A stretch of 17,314 nucleotides of DNA. Source: Leishmania donovani. Its lineage: Eukaryota; Euglenozoa; Kinetoplastea; Trypanosomatida; Trypanosomatidae. The stretch lies in assembly GCF_000227135.1 (NCBI RefSeq), contig NC_018249.1:429713-447026 (forward strand). Reading direction: 5' to 3'. The notes under the pieces are model-generated. The model searched no databases. It had not been told where the DNA came from and saw nothing but the letters and a program-made list of their open reading frames with translations. Made by a program: the position numbers and the translations under genes. Numbering within the stretch: the first letter of the stretch is position 1; each line of letters opens with the position of its first letter. Positions 1-12,000 of this stretch are shown in pieces.

Positions 1-3000
1 GCTGGCAGAGCCGCTGCACGCGATTGAGCAGTGTGTGCAGGACGCCATCGACACAGAGAACGAGTGGCGTCGTGGGCAACAGTTTCTGAGCATGGATGTG
101 GCGCTCATGCAGCAGCGCTTTGGGCGCGACCTGCGCCGCTGGAGCCACGCCCTGCGCCTCATGCACACGGTGACGTCACGCATCATGGACTACACGCAGC
201 CGAACAAGCTTCTCGGCGGTATTGTAATCCTCGCGCAGGAAGCACAGATTGAGTTGGGCCGAAAGCTGGACCAGGTGAGTCAGTATGCCCATGCGAAGTT
301 TAAGGACCTGCTGCAGGGGGAGCAGGAACGGGCCTTCAGCGTCATCACTCAGGAGCGGACGAAGATCGACGCGCTCGACGTGATCAGCAACGCGAAGGAT
401 GCAGCCGCGTTTCTATCGGAGGCACCGCGACTCAAGAGCGAGCTGCAGAAGCTGGACGGCGAAATCACGCTCATGGGCAACGGCGAGGTGAGTCTGCAGA
501 AGCTCGGCCACGTGTTCCCGGAAAACTGGATGTACGCCGCGGCGCTGCGTGAGGAGTACACGTCGCTAGCAGAGCTTGTCGACCGCAAGCTCAAGGCGGT
601 GCAGGTGCGCCGGCCCTTCCTGATCGAGGAGGCGAAATCGGCAGCCAGCGCCCTCGAGGTCAAGGTCGCGGAGGTGGATGCGCGCTTCCACAACGTGGAC
701 TCCATCGCCGTCTCCAAGGAGGCCCCTGTGTTGGCGAAGCAGCTGGTCTCCGATATCTACGAGGAGGCCGTTGCCTTCAGCGTGGAGGCGAAGCAGGTGA
801 CGGCGATCCAGGAGGCGCTCGGTGAGTCGCCGCACGTCTTTGCCTCTTTGCAGAAGCTGCTGGCAGACGTGGCGCTTGTGAAGGATGTGTGGGGCCACGT
901 CGTCTCCGCCTACGTGGAGCTCAACGAGCTCGGCGCGACGCCGTTCTTCGAGATGGTGCCGCGCCGCCTACATGAGCGCCTGCAGCAAATCGATGAGGAA
1001 ACAGATGCGTACCAGGAGACGATGCACAGTTACCAGCTCTACCAAAACCTCAAGCAGAAGCTGTGCCGCGTGCTGAGCTACAACCGCCTCATGCAGGATC
1101 TCCGCTCAGACGCTATGTCGCCGCTAGAGCGCTCCATGCGGCACTGGACAGCGCTCCAGCACAAGCTGCGCGCACCGTGGGTGCTCGCAAGCCTCACAGT
1201 GGCGAACATCTGGGAAAGCGACCCGGGCGCCAACGCAGCCGTTTATAGCGAAGTGGTTGAGACGGCCCAGGGCGAGCGCCGCATCGAGGTGCAGCTGCAC
1301 AACATCAACAACTACTGGAACATGTTCGAGTTCAGCGTGGTGGTCTACAAGAAGCAGGTCGCGCTCATACGCGGCTGGGACGAGGTGTTCGAGCGGCTCA
1401 CCGAGGACCTGAGCACCTTCGGCGGCATGCGCGCGAGCCCGTACTTTGTCTTCCCGCAGCTCGTCTCCATGGTCAACGACGCCGAAGCACGACTGGATAG
1501 GCTGCGGCAGGTGCTGGAGGTCCTCCTCGAGGTGCAGAAGCGCTGGGTCTACCTTGACGGCATCCTGTCTGAAAACGCGGAAGTCCGCGCGCAGCTGCCG
1601 CATGACACCGTCAAGTTTGACCGTACCAGCCGCGAACTGCTGCACATCCTTCCCCGGCCCCGGTCCTCCGGCAACCTGCCAGAGCTACACGTCTCCTTCT
1701 TTCTCGAAGATGAGAAGCTGAAGGCAACGCTGGAGCGACTCCTCTCACAGCTGGCGGCCGTGCAGCGAGCGCTGACGAGCTACCTCGACACACAGCGCAG
1801 CCGCTTCCCTCGCTTCTTCTTCGCCGGTGACGACGACCTGCTCGAAATCATGGGCAACAGCAAGAACCCACTCTTCCTCAACAAGCACCTGAAGAAGATG
1901 TTCACCGCCTTAGCAGCGCTGCAGCTGGACGGAAATGTAAAAGACGCCACGACGCGGCTGCGCGGCTTCTCAAGTGCCGAGGGGGAGGAGCTGTCTTTTC
2001 AGCCGGGCCCCATCTCATACGGGCATCGGCCGATCCACGAGTGGCTCGGTGAGGCGGAACAGGGCATGGTCCACACCCTCCGCGAGGCCACGCTGCGCGC
2101 GTACAACGAGCTTGTCAGCACGAAGGATGCGTCGCCGTACGCCTTGCTGTGGTCGATGGATTGGGTGCGGCAGAAGCCGACGCAGGTGTTGTGTCTGGCG
2201 CTGCAGCTCTTGTGGACGCGGGAGCAGGAGAGTCTCTTGACTGGTGCGCACGGCGGCAGTGCCGGTGCCGCGGATGCCCGGCGCACGTCTCGGGCCTCGT
2301 CATCAAAGTTGTCGGTGTTGACAAGCAGCATGGACGACCTGCTGGCTCGCTTGGCTGGCAATGTGCTGGGCAACGCCGTTGCTCCGAGCTCGCGTCGCCA
2401 GTGCGAGCAGCTGATCACTATAGCCGTGTACCAGCGCGACGTCTCTCGCACCCTCGCTGCACGCAAGGTGGCGTCGCGCAACGATTTCAACTGGCTCAGC
2501 GTTTTGCGCCTGTACGTGGTCCCCACACACCACCAGCAGCAGCCCGGCGGCAAGAGCATGAGTAGCTTGAGCAACATCGGCCTCGCCCACAGCACGAACG
2601 TGAGTGAATTAGTGCTCAGCGAGTACCGGACCGCCGAGACGCTGGAGTGCCGCATGGCGGATGCGTCCGTGCTTCATGGCTTCGAGTACATCGGCGCGTA
2701 TGAGCGCCTGGTGCAGACCCCGCTCACGGACAAGTGCTACCTGACCCTCATGCAGGCGCTGCACACCCGCCTCGGCGGCTCGCCGGTTGGCCCGGCCGGC
2801 ACCGGCAAGACGGAGACGGTGAAAGCGCTCGGCATGCAGCTCGGCCGCCACGTCCTCGTCTTCAACTGTGATGACACTTTCGACTACCAAGCCGTTAGCC
2901 GAATCTTCCTCGGCTTGTGCCAGGTCGGTGCGTGGGGCTGCTTCGACGAGTTCAATCGCCTTGAGGAACGCATCCTCTCCGCGCTGTCGCTGCAGATCCA

Positions 3001-6000
3001 AGTCATCCAGCAGTCACTGCGTGCGCGGCAGCGGGAGGTGCAGCTGAACCACCGCGCCGTGCCGCTGCACTCGAACGTGGCCATCTTCATCACCATGAAT
3101 CCCGGCTACGCCGGCCGCTCCAAGCTGCCAGGCAACCTGAAGCAGCTCTTCCGCACCGTAACAATGACCATCCCTGACCGCGAGACCATTGCAGAGGTGA
3201 TGTTGTTTGCGCAGGGCTTCGCCACGGCCGAGGCGCTCTCACAAAAAGTTGTCCCGCTCTTCCGGCTGTGCGAGGAGCAGTTTACCCGGCAGGCGCACTA
3301 CGACTTCAGCCTGCGCGCTTTGAAGTCCGTCCTGGTAGCCGCGGGTGACCGCAAGCGGCAGGTGGCGGTGGCGTCGCGCGGAAACCACGGCAGTCACAAC
3401 GCTGCTGGCGGCGCGGGTGCGGACGCGGTGCAGGAAACGGAGCGAACGCTGCTGCTGGAGAGCATCATCGCGACCGTTGCCCCCAAGCTGGTCGCGCAGG
3501 ACGCGGCATTGTTTTACCCACTGCTGCACGACTTCTTCCCCGGGTGCTCACTGCCGGCGCTGCCGATGGGCGAGCTGCGCGAGGCCGTAGAGTGCGTGTG
3601 CGCGGAAAGCGGCCTCTCCACTGCTGCGGGGTGGATGGAGAAGGTGCTGCAGTTTTACCACACAAAGATGACGCGACACGGTGTCATGATTGTGGGCCCC
3701 AGCGGCACAGGTAAGACGACGGCGTGGAAGGTGCTGATGGCGGCCATGGTTCGCCTCGAGCGGGCGCTGCAGATGCACGCATACGTCCTCTCTCCCAAGG
3801 TCCTTAGCAAGGGCGAACTCTTCGGCACCCTCGACGTGACGACGCGCGAGTGGCGCGATGGCGTCTTTACAAGTATCCTGCGCAAGATCATCGACGCAGA
3901 GGAACAGCAGCAGATCCCAGATGACTTGGAGCTGGCGGGTAACGACGACACTGACCACAAAGTCGTGGCGGCGCCGTCGATGGGCGTCGACAACAAGAAG
4001 CGCGTTTCGCTAAAGCGGAACCTCACTTGTGGCGGCGACGCCAGCGAACTGCGGGCCCAAGACTTGGAGGCGCGAAAGGAGCACTGGATCATCTTCGATG
4101 GCGACGTGGACCCAGAGTGGGTGGAAAACCTTAACTCGGTGCTGGATGACAACCGGCTGCTCACGCTGCCAAACGGTGAGCGGCTCCCGCTGCCGCGCTC
4201 TGTGCGCATCATCTTCGAAGTGCAAGACCTGCTGTACGCGACGCCAGCCACCGTGTCGCGCTGCGGCATGCTGTGGTTCAGCGAGGGCGTAGTGCCGCTC
4301 TCAGGGGTGCTGGCGCACACGTATTACCAGCTGCAGGAACACCCGATCGTCGACGCGCGTGGTCGTCACCTACACTGGGGCACCGACCACATGATCGGCG
4401 TCACCGGGGCGCGGAGCGCCCTCTACGCGGAATGCCTTGTGAGTGGTGAATACGGCAAGGTGTATCACGAGTTCGTCCTGTCGAGCACCAGGACCAGCGC
4501 TGAGGAAGTGATGGCCGGCAGTCTGCCGCGGCATCATGGCCGCACCAGCTCCGGCGACGAAGGCATCACCGCCTTAGAGACGCCGAAGCGCAGCAGTCAC
4601 TTGTGCAAGGACGCGACCCCGCGAAACGACAAGGCCGCCGAGCTCGACATGGGCGACACCCTCTACGGCACGACAGGTCACGGGAGCCACACCATATTCA
4701 CGAGCACCAGCGGCGGCGGCGCCAGCACGCTCCGTCGCAGCCACCCTGATGCGGAGCGCATCCAGGAGCTCATGGTCAGCTCGTGGGCGGCGGCCTTCGA
4801 GAAGGACGGCGCTGTGGTGCGCGGGCTGCAGCTGATGAAGTCGGCGGCGTTCCGCGGCGTGTGCGTGATGGTGCCAAGCGACCTACAGTGCATCCAGAGC
4901 ATGGTCGCGTTTCTGGTCCAGGGCGTATGGCGCACCTTCGAAACCGAACAGCAAAACAACGGTGACGTCTTCAGCGACGCCGTGGTGAAGAAGATCGCGA
5001 TGCAGGTGCTCTCTTACGCGATCTTCTGGGGTCTGGCCTCAGCCATGAGCCTGGAGAACCGCATGAAGCTGGCGCAGCAGCTAGGGCTGCGGCCGACTGT
5101 CGACGGCGTTGCACAGTCGATGTTGGAGGTGGAGGTGTGCTACCGTACGGGCGAGTGGCGGCTGATCCGCAACCGTGTCAAGGAGATCTCACTCCTGGCG
5201 GAGCAGGTGGGCGCGAACGACACCGTCATAACCACTGTGGACACGTGCCGGCACGAGGACGTGCTGAGCGCCTGGCTCGGCGCCGGTCGCTCCGCCATTC
5301 TGTGCGGGCCGCCGGGCTCTGGCAAGACCATGTCGATCACTGCAGTGCTGAGCAGCCTGCCCGAGTACGAGGTGGTCTTCCTGAACTTCTCGAGCGGCAC
5401 GACGGTGAAAACGATTGTGAAGGCGCTGGAGCAGCACTGCCGTGTGCAGGATACCGCGCGCGGCCTCGTGATGGCGCCGACGTCCGGCAAGCAGCTCCTT
5501 CTCTTCTGCGATGAGGTGAACCTGCCGGCGCTGGACCGCTACGGCACGCAGGTCGTCGTGCAGCTGCTGCGGCAGCTCATCGAGCGCAATGGCTTTTACC
5601 GCGCGCGTGACAACACCTGGATCACCGTTGAGGACGTGCAGGTCGTCGGCGCCTGCAACCCGCCAACCGACCCTGGCCGTGTGCCGCTCAGCGCACGCTT
5701 CCTTCGTTGGGCGCCGGTGCTGCTCGTCGACTTTCCGTCTCCAGAGTCGCTCAAGACGATCTACACAACCTACTGTCGCGCCATCCTGGCGTGGAATGAA
5801 CGCCTCAGCGGCCAAGTCGCCACCCACCTGGCGCAGGCGATGGTGAAGATGTACCGCGTCTCTCAGGCCAAGTTCACGCCGATACAGCAACCTCACTATC
5901 TCTATTCGCCCCGCGAGCTGTCGCGCTGGTCGAGGGCGCTGTACGAGGGCATCCTCACCTGGGACGACACGGTGCGGCGCCAGCTCGATGTCAGCCAGCT

Positions 6001-9000
6001 CGTGCGCCTCGCCGTGCATGAAGGGCTGCGCGTGTTTGCCGACCGCCTCGTCACGGCGGAGGAGCGGGCATGGACGGGCACGGCCATTGTGAAGGCGTTT
6101 CGCGAGTTCTTCACCGACGTCGACGACCACGCGTTCCATCAGCCGCTGCTCTACTCCACGCTTCTCTCGCGCAGCTACACGGACAGCCCACGGGAGGAAC
6201 TGCGGGAGTACGTGCAGAAGAAGCTGGCAGCGTTCAACGAGGAGGAGTCGCTGGGCAACTTGGTCATCTACGACGCGATGATCGATCATGTCGTGCGCAT
6301 CGACCGCGTCCTGCGCCAGCCCCTGGGTCATCTGCTCATCGCCGGCTCCTCTGGTGTCGGGAAGACGGCCTTGACGAAGCTGGTGGCGTGGATGCGCGGC
6401 TTCTCGACCTTCACGCTGATGTTGCACCGCGGGTACGACTTGGACGACTTCGAACACGACCTCCGCGGGGTGCTGCGCCGCGCCGGATGCAAGCGGGAGC
6501 GCATCTGCTTCCTGTTCGATGAATCCAACATCCTGCAGCCGAGCTTTCTCGAGTACATGAATGCCCTCCTGGCGTCGGGCGAAGTGCCCGGCCTTTTCGA
6601 CGGCGACGAGTGGTCGAAACTCATGCAGGAGGTTCGCGATGCGGTACTGGCGAGCCAGAGCTACTATGCCACATCGCGTGGTGCCGGCGCCGGCGCTGTT
6701 GCGGCAGGAAGAGCAGGTGGCGGCGGCGAGGCAGGCCGCGACAGGGACTCGTCGGTACTCCGAGGAGGCGGCTGCAAGGGTCTGGACGGCAACGACAACG
6801 GTGACGGCGTCACCGGTTGCCGGCGCGCCTCTGCGGTCACCGGCGTCGGCGTCGCGGCGAGCGCGGCGGCGGACAACTTGGTTGACGTGCACAACGAAGC
6901 GGAACTGTACCATTGGTTCCTGACGAACGTGCGCGAGTACCTGCACGTCGTGCTCACAATTAACCCCTCCTCAGGTGAGTTCACGTCGCGCACGGTGGCG
7001 AGTCCGGCGCTGGTAAACCGATGCACCATCGACTGGTTCGGCGACTGGGACACGGCGACGCTGCAGCAGGTATGCCAAGAGCGGATTTGCCGTCTCGCGC
7101 TGCTGCCCGCCTGCCACGGCGTCTTCGCAACCGAGGTGGAGGCAAAGGAGGCGGTCGTGGAGAGCCTGTGCGCCATTCACGTCGCCACGCAGCACATTAA
7201 CCAAGCTCTGCGCGTGCGACACGCCAACCAGGGCACCTTCGTCACGCCGCGTCACTTTACGGACTGCGTCTCGCACTTCGTGGCCATCTTCCAGGAAAAG
7301 AAGAAGGTCTCCAGTGATGCCCTGGTGCACCTGCGCAGCGGCCTGAAGAAGCTCGAGTTGACGGCGCAAGAGGTGTCGGCGCAGCGGGCAACGCTGCAGG
7401 ACAACGAGGCTGAGATCGAGGCGAGCAGCCGGCGAGCGCAGGCGATGCTAGAGCGCATCGTCAGTGAGACCGACGTCGCGAAGCGTGAGAAGGCCGCAGC
7501 GCAGGACTTGGAGCGTCAGCTACAGGATGAACATGCGCAGATCTCTGAGGACGCGCATCGCCTGTCCATCGAACTCGCGGAGGCGGAGCCGGCGCTGCGG
7601 GAGGCCGATGCAGCGCTCAGCACGGTGAAGCCGGAGTACCTGCGCGAGATTCGCGCATACGCGATGCCGCCGCCGATGGTGAAGCGCACGCTCGAGGCTG
7701 TTGGGGCGCTGATGGGTGAGAAGAACTGTGAGGACTGGGATTCGCTGAAGAACTGCATCCGCCGCGACGACTTCTTGGCCAGCGTGCGCAACTTCCGCCC
7801 CGACGACATCACCGAGCCGGCCCGCGAGCGCGTGCGGGGCATGATGCGAGACAGCAAGTTCACTGTCGAGGCGGCGTACCGTGCCTCGAAGGCGGCCGGG
7901 CCGCTTATGCAGTGGGTGTTCTTTCAGGTGAAGTACTCCGCCATCTACCAGCGTGTGGCGCCGGTGCGGTCGAAGATCGAGAAGCTGATCAAGGCGCGTG
8001 ACGTGAAACTAAAAGGTCTGGAGGTGGCGCAGGAGGAGGTGCGTGAGAAGGAGAACTCGTTACAACAGCTCATGGGCGAGTACCAGAACGCCACTGCACA
8101 AATAGCAGAGCTGAAGCAGCGCATTGCCGCCGTCTCAGCCAAGTGCAACCGTGCGCAGACGATCCTGCGGCAGTTGCTGGACGAGCGCGACCGGTGGGAG
8201 AAAGAGGTGCACAGCTTCGACTCTGAGGCACGCACGACGCTGGGCGACTGCGTCGTGTCCGCGGTCTTCCTCGCTTACACCGGCTTCTACGACGAGCACA
8301 CACGCGAGCGCGTCTTGATGCCACGCTGGCTGGCATGTCTGCAACGCGCCACCATCCCCGTCCGCAAGGGTCTAAGCGTGACGGAGTACCTCTCTCCCGC
8401 CACGCAGCAGTTGGCGTGGCAAGAGGCCGGGCTGCCCAAGGACCGCCTGAACATCGACAACGCGGCCATCATGCACCGCTGTCAGCGGTACGTACTGCTC
8501 ATCGACCCGACCGACGTGGCTGCGCACTTTGTACTCCGCTACTACGGAGCCCAGAAGATCACCAAGACCTCGTTCAGCCGACCTGGCTATGTGAAGCAGC
8601 TCGAGATGGCGGTGCGGTTCGGCTACCCGATTCTTATGGAGGACGCCGAGCACCTCGACCCCGCCGTGGCTCCGCTGCTGAACGGCGAGGTACGCTGCCA
8701 CGGCACACGTCACATTACCCGCATCGGCCCGCACGAGGTGGACCTGGCGCCGTCGTTCCATCTCTTCCTGCACACACGTAACCCGAACTTCCAGCCGCCG
8801 CCAGACCTGGCTGGGCAGGTGTGCATGGTGAACTTCACCGTCACACTATCCTCGCTGCAGTCGCAGTGCTTGCACTACACCCTTCTCCACGAGCGCCCCG
8901 ATGTGGATGCGAAGCGCTCGAAGCTACTCAAGGCCCAGGGCGAGTATCAGCTGCGGCTGCGCGTGTTGGAGGAGAAACTGCTCACCCGCATCGCCGAAGC

Positions 9001-12000
9001 GGAGGGCAGCCTGCTGGACAACGACGCCCTCATCGAGAGCCTGACGGAGTTGAAGGAGGAAGCCACCTGCATCGCCGGCGACATCGCCGACAGCGAGAAC
9101 TCGATGCGTGAGATTTGGGGCGTGGAAGACATGTACCGCCCCATCGCGACGGTGGTCGCACAGGCGCACTTTGCGCTGCAGCGCTTCGAGGAGCTCAACC
9201 CGTATTACTGCTACGACGTTCGCTTCGTTCTGCGTGTTTTGGGCGACGCGCTGCGGGCGCTGCCGGCGACAAGCACGCCAGCAGCGGATGGGGGGCTGCG
9301 TCTGCAGCAGCTCACGTACGGGATCTTTGTGCTGCTGCACCGACGCGTGGTGCGGGGCATGTTTCACGAGGACCATCTCGTGTGGGTGTTGCGTCTGGCG
9401 CAGCTAAGGAGTGCGATGAGCGCGACGGGCGCCAAGTCCGCGTCTGCCGCCCCAACGGCGGCGCCAATGATGGCGCTTCCCACCGGCAGCACCGGCGGCT
9501 CCGCTGTGATGCCGGAGGAGTGGGAGTGGATCTTGTCGTGCCTGCGTCTCGCGGGAAGCGGTGTTGGGGCTGCGGGCGCCGGCGCCGGCCCCCCATCGAC
9601 AGCGGCATCCCGCACGATGACGACCGACTCCTCCGAAGATGGTGGGGCCAGCAACCCCATAACATTAGCGACGACAGCGGCAAGTCTTCCACCGGTAGTG
9701 CGGCAGGCCTGTCCAGCCTTGGGGTCGCAAAGCTGCCAGGCGCTCGCCTTCCTGCTCACGAAGCCCGCCTTCAACGAGGTTCGCGAGACGCTGACGACGC
9801 GGGCGGCTGCGTGGGAGGCGGTGCTCACGTCTGCCACGCCAGTGGCCACCAGCGAGTCCGCCCTGCCAGCGGAGTGCTTTCCTCGCGGCGCCAGTCGCGT
9901 GCGCCGGCTTTTATTGCTGGCTCTCATACTGCTCAACACGCGCCGTGACGCCTTCATCGAGGCGGTGCGCCAGCTCTTGGCGTCGTACTTCTCACCAAAG
10001 GAGATGGGCACAGCCGCCGCGGCTGGAGCTGACGGTGCTGCCGCCCTCTTCACGGACGATTTCTTCGCTCCGCAGACGAACGATCTCGCTGACGGCATCA
10101 TGGCTGAGCTCTCCGCCGCGACGCCGCTGCTGATGGTGACCGACACCATGTTCGATCCCGCCCTGCGCGTGGAGGAGCTGGCGCAGCGCACGGACACGAA
10201 CCTCAACGTCGTGGCGATGGGCAGCATGGAAAGCATTGAGAACGCGGACGCCTACCTGGCGGAGGCGACGAAGTTGGGGGGCTGGGTGTTGCTGAAGAAC
10301 GTTCACTTGGCGCGTGGCTACATGGACAAGCTCGAGAAGCAGCTGCACTTCCAGCGGAGCGAGGGTCAGCTGCACAAGGAGTTCCGTCTTTTTCTCACGG
10401 CTGAGCGAGACAGGAGCGCGGCAAAGTCTTCCGCAACAGCCACAGCGGCAGCAGCCTCATCCAAGGTGCTGCCCATCAATCTCATAGAGGCCTCTGTGGT
10501 CGTGGTCTACGAGGCCCCGCCAGGCATGCAGTCATCTCTCCTGCAAACCTACGGTGAGTATCCCGCGGTCGGGACGGCGGCCTTCGACGGCGCCGGCGCA
10601 TCCTCGGTCGTTCCGAGCGCCGGGGCCGCCGCCGTGAGCAGCAACACCTCCCTGCAGCGCCTCTACCTGGCCGCGGCTTGGCTGCACTCCGTCATCACCG
10701 AGCGCATCCTCTACAAGCCCCTCGGCTGGAGCGAGGCGTACGAGTACACGGAGGTGGAGTATCAGCGTGTCGTGCAAGCGGTGCAGGCATGGAGCTCAGC
10801 CGCACCAGCAGCAGCAGCGACAGCGTCGAGCAGCAATGCCGGCGCCCTAAAGGTCTCCTGGGACGCCCTGCGCACCATCGTTGCGACTACCGTCTACGGC
10901 GGCAAAGTGAGCAACATCTTCGACCAGCACGTTCTCAACGTCTTCTGCCGCAGGCTGCTTCGTCCCGAGATGCTGCAAGACGCGGCTCAGTTCGTCTCTG
11001 AGGCGGCGGCGGCCGGTGTGCCACCGCCACCCATCCGCGGACGCTCCCGCGCGGAGCTGCTTCAGTGGATTCACGCGCTTCCCGGCGGCAGCAGTCATCC
11101 AGCATGGCTGGCGCTGCCGATCGGCGCGGACCGCATGACGCGCGCGCGCAGCGCCATCGAAGTGGTGGAGCGCCTGTCCCTCGTGCAGAGTACCCTGAAC
11201 GACGAGCTCACATTCGCCGACATCGACGGCGATGCACAGGCCGCGGCAGGCGGCGCGGGTTCCACCTCGCTGAGGAGCGGCGCACTCCGGGCTACGCGGT
11301 GGGCAGCCAAGGTGCAGTCCTACTGCACTGCCTGGTACCCCACCCTGCGCGATGCGCTGGAAAAGCTGGAGAAGCACCCCTTTGTTCTACAAGCCATCGC
11401 GCTGCACGAGCAGGAGACCGTTGAGCGTGCCAGCGCCGCCGACGTCGGTGCCGCAAAGGAAATCCGAGTCAACCTCAGCGTGGCCAGTCATCCCGGTGGT
11501 GTGGCGGCGCCGCTTGTGCTCGCGATGCAGCGAGAGGTGGTGGCTGCGGTGGAGCTCGTGCGGCACCTCGTGGCGTGCGTGCGCGAGCTACGCGAGGTGG
11601 TGATGGAGGAGCGGACCCCGAGCTCCGCGCACCGCGGCCTCGTGGAGGAGCTGATGAAGGACCACGTGCCAGACGTGTGGGCCGCGCACCTGCGTGGTGT
11701 TCATGGCTCGGCTGCCCATTCCCTGTTCGTCGGTCTCTGGATTGCCGACGTCCAACAGCGTGTCGAACATCTTCTTGAGCTGGCAACGGCCGCGCACGGC
11801 GGGCAGCTGGCGAAGACGCCGGTGCGTCTCGGTGCACTCTTCTCTCCTGGCGCGTTCTTGACCGCCTTCAAGCAGCACTGCGCGCGGGCAGAGCAGGTGC
11901 CTCTAGAGCAACTGGTGCCGCAGGTGGAGGTGGCCGCAGCGACCGGCGCCAGCGCAGGAGGGGCGCTCCGCACGGCATCCTCCGCCTTGTCGGCCGCGGG

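Noticed and set aside
35..37. GTG as start of the dynein frame
   Set aside because: The frame continues open to the left edge with family-like sequence, and nuclear genes here start with ATG. This is an internal Val codon.
5189..6946. 585-codon open frame on the - strand
   Set aside because: It lies wholly inside the dynein gene, on the opposite strand. Its product shows no recognisable motif and looks like a frame shadow of GC-rich coding sequence.
9364..10236. 290-codon open frame on the - strand
   Set aside because: It is antisense to the dynein AAA5-AAA6 region, with Ala/Ser/Arg-rich shadow composition and no family motif.
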